A stretch of DNA of 64,000 nucleotides from NCBI GenBank assembly GCA_030431975.1, contig JAUIHP010000007.1, positions 192,554 to 256,553 of the forward strand, given 5' to 3'. The position numbers were made by a program, and so were the translations under genes. The stretch comes from a bacterium (GTDB taxonomy: Bacteria > Eisenbacteria > RBG-16-71-46 > CAIMUX01). Below, in pieces: positions 27,842 to 35,485 of this stretch. How positions within the stretch are numbered: the stretch's first letter is position 1; the number at the start of each line of letters is the position of its first letter. The notes under the pieces were generated by a model that was given only the letters and a program-made list of their open reading frames with translations, was not told the DNA's origin and made no database searches.

Positions 27842-28306
27842 ATGAAACCGGACTCGAATCTCAGTGGCAGCTACGTTCGACTTCTTGACGCGACCGACCG
27901 CTGGTTCTACGGAAAGCTCACCGAGTGGAGCCACAACCACGTCGCGGTGACGCCCGCCAACGGATTGACCAAGACCTTCAGTACCTGGGAAATCGGCGCA
28001 CTCCAACGCCGCATCCGTATCAAGCGGGACCGTGTCGAAGCTGCGATTGCCGGCGCGCGCGCCGCTGCCTCCGTCCTCTCGGTTCCCGCTGGCTTCTTCG
28101 CCTCGGCCGTCGTTACTTTCGACAACAGCTGGTTCAGCACCGTCCGGCCCATGATGGCCCTCATGAGCTTCGTTGCCGGAACGGTCGCCGGAGCCTCCAT
28201 CGGCGCTGGAATCGGCTCACTGTTCGGCGCCGTTCTCGGCCCCTTGACCCGCAAGAAGGAGTGGATCGATGTCGAGATCGAGCCGATCCATCCGGTGTTC
28301 GCGTGA
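27842..28306 (+). CDS. Small membrane protein with Gly-rich hairpin
   Basis: 154 residues. The first ~60 residues are soluble and beta-rich, with WFYGKLTEWSHNHVAV. Two hydrophobic segments follow: AAASVLSVPAGFFASAVV and MMALMSFVAGTVAGASIGAGIGS, the second with small-residue spacing like a glycine zipper. The C-terminus is short and charged. The start at 27842 follows AAAGGGG. Not recognised as a named family; it sits directly upstream of the ketoacyl synthase unit, about 120 bp away on the same strand. Confidence 0.65.
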   Translation: MKPDSNLSGSYVRLLDATDRWFYGKLTEWSHNHVAVTPANGLTKTFSTWEIGALQRRIRIKRDRVEAAIAGARAAASVLSVPAGFFASAVVTFDNSWFSTVRPMMALMSFVAGTVAGASIGAGIGSLFGAVLGPLTRKKEWIDVEIEPIHPVFA

Positions 28307-28423
28307 CACAACCACGGATGAAGGTCTTCTGCGGTCGCGCAATCCGATTGCGAGTAGAATGTAGTCTCGACGAACGACTCTGTGCCGACAACTCGAGTCG
28401 GTGAGCCCGAAGCTGGACGAAGA

Positions 28424-29299
28424 ATGCAACGATTTCCCTACATCACCGACTACGTGAACGACGTGTTTGCCGAGGAGTCCAAACGTTGGGACTACCGGTT
28501 TCTTCGGCCTCCCATTCTCGTCGTTTACTTCCTGATGCGGGTCGTGCTCATGCCGCTGAAGTTCGTTATCCACCGCGTCCCCTACGGATTCGAGCACTGG
28601 GCCATCGACTACGTGTTGTCGTTCGGGATGAAGCACTTCGCAACGGTGGATGCCGCCCGCATGGTCATTCGCCATGTACAGATCGAACCTCTCCTCTACC
28701 GCTTTCTCCTGACCGGACATCCGGAACCGGAAGGAGTGGACCGGGACAAGAAATTCTGCGGTATCGACGCCGACTTCGGTGTCTCTCGGGTCAAGGACAT
28801 CTACTGGAACAATCTCACGATCAGCCACGACGAACTCTCCTACGAGATCATCGAGCGTTTCGATCGGGAAACGTTTCTTGCCAACCTCGACGAGCTTCGT
28901 CGCACGACGCCTGAGGACCATGAGAGATTCAGCAAGGGGGCGTTGGAAGAAGTCGACAAGCACTCCCTGAAGATTCTAGGAACGACCAATGTCGTCATGC
29001 TCATCGTTCTGACGATTACGATCTTCGCGGACCTACGCACGGCGATGAAAGCGCTCAACTCCTTCGACTCGGACTCCATTCTGCTTTGGTGCATGAAACA
29101 CATCTACCGCGATGACCCGGAGGTTCTGATCGACCTCGACTTCTTCATGCAGGAAACGGCCAACCGGGGGCACTACAGCAGCAGCGCTTTCCTTTCGAAT
29201 CCCAGCCAGTACCTCTACTACCACGTCGTCTTCGACGAGTTTGCCTACGAGACGTTGCGGTCCCGGCGCCCAACCATACCGTCCGAAGCGACGGCTTAG
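28424..29299 (+). CDS. Membrane-associated protein of unknown function, first gene of the ketoacyl synthase unit
   Basis: 291 residues. One clear hydrophobic segment near the N-terminus (PPILVVYFLMRVVLMPLKFVI) and a second around residue 190 (TNVVMLIVLTITIFADL), with long polar helices rich in conserved-looking aromatic and charged residues between them. No catalytic motif recognised; not assigned to a family. It ends 12 bp before the ATG of the KAS III-like gene, which in turn overlaps the monooxygenase gene, so it is most likely part of the same pathway, perhaps as a membrane docking or tailoring protein. The start at 28424 (MQRFPYITDYV) is preferred over 28382. Confidence 0.65.
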   Translation: MQRFPYITDYVNDVFAEESKRWDYRFLRPPILVVYFLMRVVLMPLKFVIHRVPYGFEHWAIDYVLSFGMKHFATVDAARMVIRHVQIEPLLYRFLLTGHPEPEGVDRDKKFCGIDADFGVSRVKDIYWNNLTISHDELSYEIIERFDRETFLANLDELRRTTPEDHERFSKGALEEVDKHSLKILGTTNVVMLIVLTITIFADLRTAMKALNSFDSDSILLWCMKHIYRDDPEVLIDLDFFMQETANRGHYSSSAFLSNPSQYLYYHVVFDEFAYETLRSRRPTIPSEATA

Positions 29300-29311
29300 A
29301 GTCTCGTGCCT

Positions 29312-30412
29312 ATGACCGTCTACATCACTCGCACCGGTTCGTTTCTGCCCGGTCCCGCCGTCGATAACGAGGACATCCATCGCTACCTGGGAGTCGTCCC
29401 GGGAGAAGAATCGGTTCGGGAGCGGGTCCTTCGGATGAACGGGATCCAACAGCGTCACTACGCCCTCACCGAGGACCAGTCGCCGACGCACGACATCTAC
29501 GAGTTGGCGGCGCAGGCGGTGGAAGAATGCGGCATTCGCGCGGACGGATGCAGCAAGGTCGGATACCTGTCGGCCGGTTCCACGCACACGCCGCTCTCGG
29601 GACCGGGACTCAGCAGCCTGCTTCACGGGACGCTGGCCGAGCGTGGAGTTCTTACCCATTCCGTCGAGGTCAACTCCAACGCCGGAATCTGTACTTCGGC
29701 GGCGGCCGCGCTGCACAACGCCTACCGCGCTCTGGATCGCGGAGAACACGAGGCTGCCATCTGCGTGGGTGCGGAGCGTCCGTCGGAGGTCCTGAAGTCG
29801 ACCGGGTTTCAGGGTGGGGACGCTCCCGAGTCGGAAGAGGAGCGGCAGGACAGACGTTCTCCCTGGTTCATGTCGGTATTCCTTCGCTTCATGCTTTCAG
29901 ATGGCGCCGGTGCGTTTCTTCTCGAGAACCAACCGTCGGACTCCGGGATTTCATTCGGGATCAACTGGATGTTCGCCCGGTCCTTCGCCCACGAGGCGCC
30001 CCTTTGCATGACGATGGACAATCGAAACATGCTGCTCAGTCAGGATGTCGACATCCTTTCGAAGCACATGATTCCCTGTACGCGCACTTTCGTCGAGATG
30101 GCGATGGAACATCATCGAGAGACGCTCTGTAGCTACGACTTCATCCTTCCGCACATGTCCTCTTTCTTCTTTCAGCGCCAGATGGAACGGCTCATGAACA
30201 CGCTGCGGGTCGATAAGCAGAAGAAGATTCCGTACTGGACGAACCTGGCCACCGCAGGAAACACCGGAGCGGCCAGCATCTTTATCATGCTCGATGAGTT
30301 CGTACGAACGCAGAGGATCGAAGACGGCGACCGGGTCCTTCTCTTCGTTCCCGAATCCGGCCGGTTCAACTACGTTCTTTGCAGCCTGACCGCGGTAGCC
30401 GGCTCTCCGTGA
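29312..30412 (+). CDS. Beta-ketoacyl-ACP synthase III-like thiolase-fold enzyme
   Basis: 366 residues, longer than typical FabH (~320). The catalytic triad is in place: Cys127 (NAGICTSAAAAL), His281 (LPHMSSFF) and Asn317 (ATAGNTGAASIFIMLDEF). The start MTVYITRTGSFLPGPAVDNEDI is characteristic of the KAS III superfamily. Family members condense an acyl-CoA with a malonyl carrier or another nucleophile. A duplicate of fabH is unlikely given the neighbours: an unknown membrane protein upstream and an FAD monooxygenase whose GTG overlaps this stop. A role in a dedicated lipid or polyketide-like product is inferred. A GTG at 29306 is an alternative start. Confidence 0.88.
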   Translation: MTVYITRTGSFLPGPAVDNEDIHRYLGVVPGEESVRERVLRMNGIQQRHYALTEDQSPTHDIYELAAQAVEECGIRADGCSKVGYLSAGSTHTPLSGPGLSSLLHGTLAERGVLTHSVEVNSNAGICTSAAAALHNAYRALDRGEHEAAICVGAERPSEVLKSTGFQGGDAPESEEERQDRRSPWFMSVFLRFMLSDGAGAFLLENQPSDSGISFGINWMFARSFAHEAPLCMTMDNRNMLLSQDVDILSKHMIPCTRTFVEMAMEHHRETLCSYDFILPHMSSFFFQRQMERLMNTLRVDKQKKIPYWTNLATAGNTGAASIFIMLDEFVRTQRIEDGDRVLLFVPESGRFNYVLCSLTAVAGSP

Positions 30413-32112
30413 CAAGACGATTGGCCATCATCGGGGGCGGAAGCAGCGGACTCGTGACGTTGAAGTATGCGCTCGACGAGTTGGATGGCTGGGAGATCGT
30501 CTGCTTCGAGAAGTCTGACTCCGTGACGGGTTGTTGGGGGAGTCCACCTGATGGCTTCGTTTCCACTTCGACGCGCTACGCCACTCAGTTTGCCTGCTTC
30601 CCCGTTTTCGATGCCCATGTGCAGCCGAGGCAGCCCGATTCGGAGTCGGCGCGCGAACGCTGTCCTGAGTTCTTCTGTGATCAGGAGTACGGCGGCTATC
30701 TGAACTCGTTTGCGGATCACTTCTCTTTGCGACCCCACATCCGCACCCGCACGAAAGTCGAGTCCCTTCGGCAGGCAGACGGCCGGTGGCGCCTGACCAT
30801 CGACGGACCTGACGGGACGCAAAGGGAGGACTTCGATGCGGTCGCGATCTGCACGGGACTGGTCGACCAGGTGCGCGAGACCGATTGTCCCGTCGAGACA
30901 CTGAAGGACTGGCGGGGTGTCGACGAGATTCGCGGAAGGAGAGTGGTGGTCGTCGGCGGTGGGGAGTCCGGAGTCGACCTGGCCCACCGTCTGGCCCGAC
31001 CGGAACTCCAGAACGACGTGTTTCTTTCGCTGAGATCGGGAATACGCGTCAGTCCCCGGTACCATCCGATTCGCGGCGTCCCGTCGGACTTTCTCCGAAA
31101 CCGCTTGCTGCTGAGCTTCGATCCCGGCCTTCGCAGTTCCATCGGAGGAGCGTTCGTCGCCGCTCGCATTCGCTTTCAGGAAGTCTTCGAGAGGCTCTTT
31201 CCACACCGCATTGCGCGGAAGCCGTCCGAGAGCATGAGCGCCGTCGAGCGTCGGAAGCACTGGGACCTTCGCCTCACGCGTGCGGCCAAGGGCAAACTCT
31301 TCGACGTCTACCACAACAAAACGGATGACTTCCTGGGGGCCGTCGGGGAAGGAAGGATTCGCATCATCGGCCCCAACGTCGACGAGGCCTGGAGCGACTT
31401 CTTCGAGTTTCAAAGTTCGGAACGCCACTCAGTCGATCCGGACCTCGTCGTTCCCGCCATCGGCTACCGCAACGGGTTGGAGCCGCTGACAGGCGGACAG
31501 ATTCGGCTCCGCGACTTCTTTCTGGGATGTGTCCACACGACGTTTCCCACGTTGTTTGCCATCGGGTTTGCGCGGCCCGTCATCGGGAACATCCCCTCGA
31601 TCAGTGAGATGCAGGCCCGTTTCGCGGTCGGTGTGCTCAGCGGCCGGGTGAAGCGAACCCTTCAGTGGCCTTCGGAGCACGTGAAGCTGCGCCGGACGCT
31701 GGAAGAGCGATTCCGGAGTTTGGATACCGACGCCGCCTACCCGGTCGAAATGTTTCCCTACTGCGATGAACTGGCCCGGAGACTCGGTACGTATCCCAGC
31801 CTCCGGAGGCTCGGGTCGTGGCGGCAGTGGGCCCACGTGCAGCTGGAGCCGGCCTCTACTCGACACTACGTTGTCCCAGGCTTCGGCCACACGGATCACA
31901 CCTCGGTGCGGGCAGGCCTGAATCAGACGGAACGCGTCTCCGTTCCGGCAGGCGTGGACCAAGCGGCACGCACTTCCGTTCCCATCTATTCCCCGCCCAT
32001 CCTCACTCTCATTCTGCTCGCTCTCAAACCTCTCGATTTTCTCGTGCGTGGGTGGCGGCGAGCCACCTTCCAATCCCGATCAGGGAGATCAGGACCCAAA
32101 ACGCCTCGATGA
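30409..32112 (+). CDS. FAD-dependent monooxygenase (flavin-containing monooxygenase type)
   Basis: 567 residues from a GTG that overlaps the synthase stop (GTGA). The FAD-binding GGGSSG is at residues 9-14 and the NADPH-binding GGGESG at 183-188; between them is CFEKSDSVTGCWG, the flavin-side signature. Such enzymes insert oxygen next to carbonyls or oxidise N or S atoms with NADPH and O2. The C-terminal ~90 residues look added: three 12-residue repeats (nt 31876-31983) and then a hydrophobic stretch (PPILTLILLALKPLDFLV) whose DNA overlaps the convergent CBU_0592-family gene. That tail could anchor the enzyme to the membrane, or be an extension after loss of an earlier stop. Confidence 0.88.
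   Translation: MTRRLAIIGGGSSGLVTLKYALDELDGWEIVCFEKSDSVTGCWGSPPDGFVSTSTRYATQFACFPVFDAHVQPRQPDSESARERCPEFFCDQEYGGYLNSFADHFSLRPHIRTRTKVESLRQADGRWRLTIDGPDGTQREDFDAVAICTGLVDQVRETDCPVETLKDWRGVDEIRGRRVVVVGGGESGVDLAHRLARPELQNDVFLSLRSGIRVSPRYHPIRGVPSDFLRNRLLLSFDPGLRSSIGGAFVAARIRFQEVFERLFPHRIARKPSESMSAVERRKHWDLRLTRAAKGKLFDVYHNKTDDFLGAVGEGRIRIIGPNVDEAWSDFFEFQSSERHSVDPDLVVPAIGYRNGLEPLTGGQIRLRDFFLGCVHTTFPTLFAIGFARPVIGNIPSISEMQARFAVGVLSGRVKRTLQWPSEHVKLRRTLEERFRSLDTDAAYPVEMFPYCDELARRLGTYPSLRRLGSWRQWAHVQLEPASTRHYVVPGFGHTDHTSVRAGLNQTERVSVPAGVDQAARTSVPIYSPPILTLILLALKPLDFLVRGWRRATFQSRSGRSGPKTPR
31876..31983 (+). repeat. In-frame 36-bp tandem repeat, three copies
   Basis: Copies start at 31876, 31912 and 31948 and encode 12-residue units such as AGLNQTERVSVP and AGVDQAARTSVP; the first copy is more diverged. 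Located in the C-terminal extension of the monooxygenase. Confidence 0.85.
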
Positions 32113-32293
32113 TAAAAGCCGAGAGATTGAAGTCGAAGATCAGCGAGACCAGGATGAGAAGAGCGCCGGCCGCGTTGAGGACGGAGTAACGCAGGTCCTC
32201 GGCCCGCAGTCGCTGAGTTTGCAGCAGCAGGTACGAGCCGACGATGGCGGCGACCCCCACGGTACCTACGATGTCGTACCAGGCAACATTCAT
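32024..32293 (-). CDS. CBU_0592-family small membrane protein
   Basis: 89 residues with three hydrophobic segments: DIVGTVGVAAIVGSYLLL, VLNAAGALLILVSLIF and AFIIEAFWVLISLIGIG. The pattern Y-D-x-x-G-x-x-G, then GSYLLLQ, then N-x-x-G-A, then N-x-x-x-x-I-E-x-x-W matches the small CBU_0592 family of inner-membrane proteins, function unknown. The last ~89 bases overlap the end of the monooxygenase gene tail to tail, so in the shared stretch both strands code for protein. Composition and motif fit make this a real gene despite the overlap. Confidence 0.8.
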   Translation of the reverse strand: MNVAWYDIVGTVGVAAIVGSYLLLQTQRLRAEDLRYSVLNAAGALLILVSLIFDFNLSAFIIEAFWVLISLIGIGRWLAATHARENREV

Positions 32294-33060
32294 TGATCCG
32301 AGGATACTACGGGGCGTGGATTGTCGCGGGGGGATGAGAAGGCCCCGACAAACGTCAGGGCCTTCTGAACTCCCGAGTGAATCGCCTCGACCGCGAATCG
32401 CCTACGGCTCTCCGCGTCCCCTCGGGATCTCTTTGCCGGGCGCGGCCGCCCGGTGAATGAATGAACGAAGAGAAACCAAGCGCTTTGCAGCGGCCCCGCG
32501 GCCTGTGGGCGTTTCTCTGTCGCTCCCTATGTTTCGGCATCGACAGACCGGGTTCCAGCTGACCGGCCCGTCGTACCCGTTCCAACGGTTGCTTCCTCGG
32601 GCTCGTCCGTCGTCGTTCCCTGGTCAAGCTTGGCCACCGGAACTTCAGCAGATTCTTTGCCCCAGGAAGTCCGCGGAGAACGGATCCTCCACTGAACCTC
32701 CTTTCTTCCATTTCGCGGCGCCGGAGCGGCGGTCACCAGGTTGTGATCCCTTCATCAAACCTGATGAGGCCCCTTCCGTTGCCCCTCGGACACCCACGAT
32801 GGAGGTGTCGATTCCAGACCTGGGCCGTACTAGCGCCACGGCCCAAAACCCGATCGACGGTCTGGTTTCGACGCGGGAAACGTTAGACTTACTACTGCCT
32901 GACATCAATCAAACTAAACCCTAATTTCATCCCGTTTCTCGAAGTCCTGAAACGCCGCCCGAGATCCGGCATCCGAACTGGTTTGCCTGCCCAGACGTGT
33001 CCGGTGTTCCGCCCAACGGAGGCCATGTACCGGTTATCCTCTGACCCGAGGAGGTTCGAG
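32294..33060. other. Gap of about 770 bp without a convincing gene
   Basis: Short open frames exist on both strands but lack ribosome sites and family-like sequence. It holds one hairpin (stem GAAGGCCC at 32338-32345, GGGCCTTC at 32358-32365) without a T-run. Nothing else recognised. Confidence 0.45.
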
Positions 33061-33471
33061 ATGCCCAAGAAGGACCTGCCCAAGAAGGACCTGGAGCCAC
33101 GCAAGACCAGCCCCGAAGCTGTCGAAGGCTCGATCCAAGCCGCAATCAACCGCGGAGACTTCGCAGAGCTGCCCGGCGCCGGCAAGCCGCTGAAGGGGCT
33201 GAACAATGATCCGCTCTGGTGGGTGAAGGAGAAGCTCAGGCAGGAACAGGTGTCCTCGCTGCCACCCAACCTTCAACTGCGTCTCGATCGCGACCGCGCG
33301 TTGGAAGAGGCCCGGCAGACCTCATCCGAGATCAAGGCGCGGGAGTTGCTCGAGGAGATCGACGCAAAGATCCGGAAGGCCAACGCCACTATCACCGCCG
33401 GTCCTCCCTCGGACGTCATGCCGATCGACGTCGACGATGCGATGGACAAGTGGCGTCGGAACGAACTGTGA
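33061..33471 (+). CDS. DUF1992 domain protein (DnaJ-C28-like)
   Basis: 136 residues from the ATG at 33061, preceded by GAGGAGG. The family signature is the segment EGSIQAAINRGDFAELPGAGKPL followed by a WWVKEKLR helix and a long charged helix. DUF1992 occurs alone in bacteria and in eukaryotic DNAJC28; biochemical function is unknown. A duplicated Lys-Lys-Asp-Leu-Pro-type segment opens the protein (PKKDLPKKDLEP). The stop overlaps the GTG start of the aminotransferase by four bases, so the two are coupled. Confidence 0.88.
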   Translation: MPKKDLPKKDLEPRKTSPEAVEGSIQAAINRGDFAELPGAGKPLKGLNNDPLWWVKEKLRQEQVSSLPPNLQLRLDRDRALEEARQTSSEIKARELLEEIDAKIRKANATITAGPPSDVMPIDVDDAMDKWRRNEL

Positions 33472-34313
33472 GCGGCGGGCGTGCCCGTTCGGGGCCTGTT
33501 GTCGCGCGAGTGCGCGGCGAAGACGTCGAGTATCTGGAAACGGATGCGACCGGCATTGTGGATTGGGCGACCCGAAACCACACAGCCGGGGTTTACGAAG
33601 TCGACCGCACCTATCCCGGTCCCTCCATTCTCAAAGTCGACGAACATCTCGATCGATTCGAGGCTTCGGCGAAACGCGAGGGCGCAACACTCCGAGTCGA
33701 TCGGGCCGCCTATCGCCGGGTCCTTCGACAGCTCGTACTGGACTGCGGATCGGAGTCCACGCGCTACTTCGTGCGAATGAGCTTTGCGCGCCCGGAGGTT
33801 CTGGAGTTTGTCGTCGAACCGTTCGCGGGCGCACCGTCCGACGTGTATGAGAAGGGAGTGGATGTCGCCGTCATGAAGGGGGCGGGAAGAACCAGCCCTG
33901 AATCGAAGACCAGCGGATGGATGAAGGACCGCAAAGAGTTTCCGCTTCCCGAGGGAGCCTACGAAGGGCTCCTCGTTTCCTCGGATGGTGGCATTCTCGA
34001 AGGAGCCACCAGCAACTTCTATGCGATCCGCGAGGGTGTCCTGTGGACGGCGGACGAACAGATTCTCAAGGGAATTGCCCGCCAGATCGTTCTCGAGGTC
34101 GCGCCTTCGCTTCTACCGATCCGAATGGAGCCGTATCCCTTGGCGGAACTTCCGGCATTGGATGAAGCGTGCCTTTCCAGCAGCAGTCGGGCTGTCTTTC
34201 CCATCGTGAGGGTCGACGATGTTCGCGTCGGATCGGGAACGCCCGGACCTTGGACCCGGAAGTTGTTGCAGGCCTACGAAGGATGGATCCGAAGCCACCT
34301 GGAGCCTTTGTAA
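33468..34313 (+). CDS. Class IV (branched-chain/D-amino acid/lyase type) PLP enzyme
   Basis: 281 residues from a GTG overlapping the DUF1992 stop. Fold type IV features are: the early DRTYPGPSILKVDEHLDRF, the PLP-Lys region SKTSGWMKDRK, EGATSNFYAI (the conserved E-x-x-x-x-N-x-F/Y-x-I), and LPIRMEP...LPALDEACLSSSSRAVFPIVRVD, which lines the cofactor. Typical reactions are transfer of an amino group between branched-chain or D-amino acids and 2-oxoglutarate, or 4-amino-4-deoxychorismate lyase. The sequence does not decide between these. A frame running further upstream overlaps DUF1992 and is not used. Confidence 0.88.
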   Translation: MSGGRARSGPVVARVRGEDVEYLETDATGIVDWATRNHTAGVYEVDRTYPGPSILKVDEHLDRFEASAKREGATLRVDRAAYRRVLRQLVLDCGSESTRYFVRMSFARPEVLEFVVEPFAGAPSDVYEKGVDVAVMKGAGRTSPESKTSGWMKDRKEFPLPEGAYEGLLVSSDGGILEGATSNFYAIREGVLWTADEQILKGIARQIVLEVAPSLLPIRMEPYPLAELPALDEACLSSSSRAVFPIVRVDDVRVGSGTPGPWTRKLLQAYEGWIRSHLEPL

Positions 34314-34339
34314 CGGCCGCGGGTTCGTTGCGGCGCAGG

Positions 34340-34399
34340 CCCGTCAGCTCCCGTCAGTTCCCGTCCGTTCCCGACAGTTCCCGTTAGTTTCCGTCAGTC
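34340..34399. repeat. 10-bp tandem repeat, six copies
   Basis: Six units of the form CCCGTCAGTT occur back to back with one or two changes each. The last unit contains the stop codon of the TPR gene (34394-34396, minus strand). Confidence 0.85.
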
Positions 34400-35467
34400 T
34401 TCGACGCTCCCGAAGTCGTGAACCTCGCGTTCCCGCGCGAGAGTGGCCAAGCCCGTTGCGGCCTTCTTGTAGAGTTTGAGAGCGGTGATCGGATCGCCCG
34501 AGGACTCTGCAACTTTCGAGAGGCCGAGGTTGGCAAGCCAGATGGACTTTGGAGCGTCCAGCCGGTCGGCTTCGGTTGCGGCTCTCGAAAAGAACGACCG
34601 GGCCCTGTCGAGATTGCCTTCCGCATGGAAGTACTCTCCCAGCGTGATGCAGGATGCCACAATTCCGCTGGTGTCCCCGGCCCGCTCACGGATCTCAAGG
34701 CCGTTCTCGAGTTCTTCCAGAGCCTCGGCGAGCCGTCCCTGCTTCCACAGTAGATGTCCGAGGTTGTGCTTCGCCCCGGCAATGGGATATCCGTTGGGTT
34801 CGGCGGACTCGAGAATTTCGATCGCCTGCTCATAGAACTGCAGGGCCAGAGCACTGTCTTCCTGGCGGTGAATGTTGCCGATGTTGATGTAGGCAATGGC
34901 GAGTCGGTACTCGTTTCCGATTTCCTGCAGGATCTCGGCAGACTGCAATCGGTAGCGCAGGGACAGCTTCGTTTCACCTGCGGCGGAGCAGATCCCACCC
35001 AATGTATCGAGTACGATGGCCCGTACTTCGTGGTCTCCCGCACCTTCGGCAAGTTGCTTCGCGATGAGCGCGGACTCCCTGGCTTCCCGCAGTCGCCCCT
35101 GCTTGTAACGAATGGCAGAGAAGAGGAGATGAGTGCGGGCCTCCTCCGAGTTGTTGTCCACTTCGGAGAAATGACCGAGCGCCGCGCCGGCATGCTCGAG
35201 CGCTTTCTCGTTGGATGCCATGCACCAGTAGGCCTGAGCCAGGCACTGGTGGGCGCGAGCGACAGCGTCGGAGCAATCGATGTCCGTTGCCACAGCAATA
35301 CACTTCCTGCAGATGTCGATCGCCTTGGCAGGATTCGACCGCGAGACAAGACCCGCGAGCTTCAAGTCGGTTTCCAACTGCTCGCGAGCAGATCCCTTTC
35401 CGGATTGCTCCTCGAGCTCATGCATCTTCTGCTGCGGGGACGGGCGAATGTGTCCGACTTCAACCAT
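34394..35467 (-). CDS. Tetratricopeptide repeat protein of a signalling operon
   Basis: 357 residues made almost wholly of TPR helices (e.g. AYINIGNIHRQEDSALALQFYEQAIEI, in which the family's W/G/Y/A/P spacing is visible; AKHNLGHLLWKQGRLAEALEEL). There is no signal peptide or catalytic domain. It is the last gene of a unit FIST protein - hybrid histidine kinase - TPR, 18 bp after the kinase stop, so it is probably a partner that scaffolds or reports the kinase output. An ATG at 35425 is an alternative start. The stop codon lies within a 10-bp tandem array. Confidence 0.85.
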   Translation of the reverse strand: MVEVGHIRPSPQQKMHELEEQSGKGSAREQLETDLKLAGLVSRSNPAKAIDICRKCIAVATDIDCSDAVARAHQCLAQAYWCMASNEKALEHAGAALGHFSEVDNNSEEARTHLLFSAIRYKQGRLREARESALIAKQLAEGAGDHEVRAIVLDTLGGICSAAGETKLSLRYRLQSAEILQEIGNEYRLAIAYINIGNIHRQEDSALALQFYEQAIEILESAEPNGYPIAGAKHNLGHLLWKQGRLAEALEELENGLEIRERAGDTSGIVASCITLGEYFHAEGNLDRARSFFSRAATEADRLDAPKSIWLANLGLSKVAESSGDPITALKLYKKAATGLATLAREREVHDFGSVED

Positions 35468-35485
35468 GTCTCGTCGCTTCCAAGG

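Noticed and set aside
32457-32924. A 155-codon frame in the large gap before DUF1992
   Set aside because: No ribosome site, Pro/Arg-rich random-looking composition, no motif.
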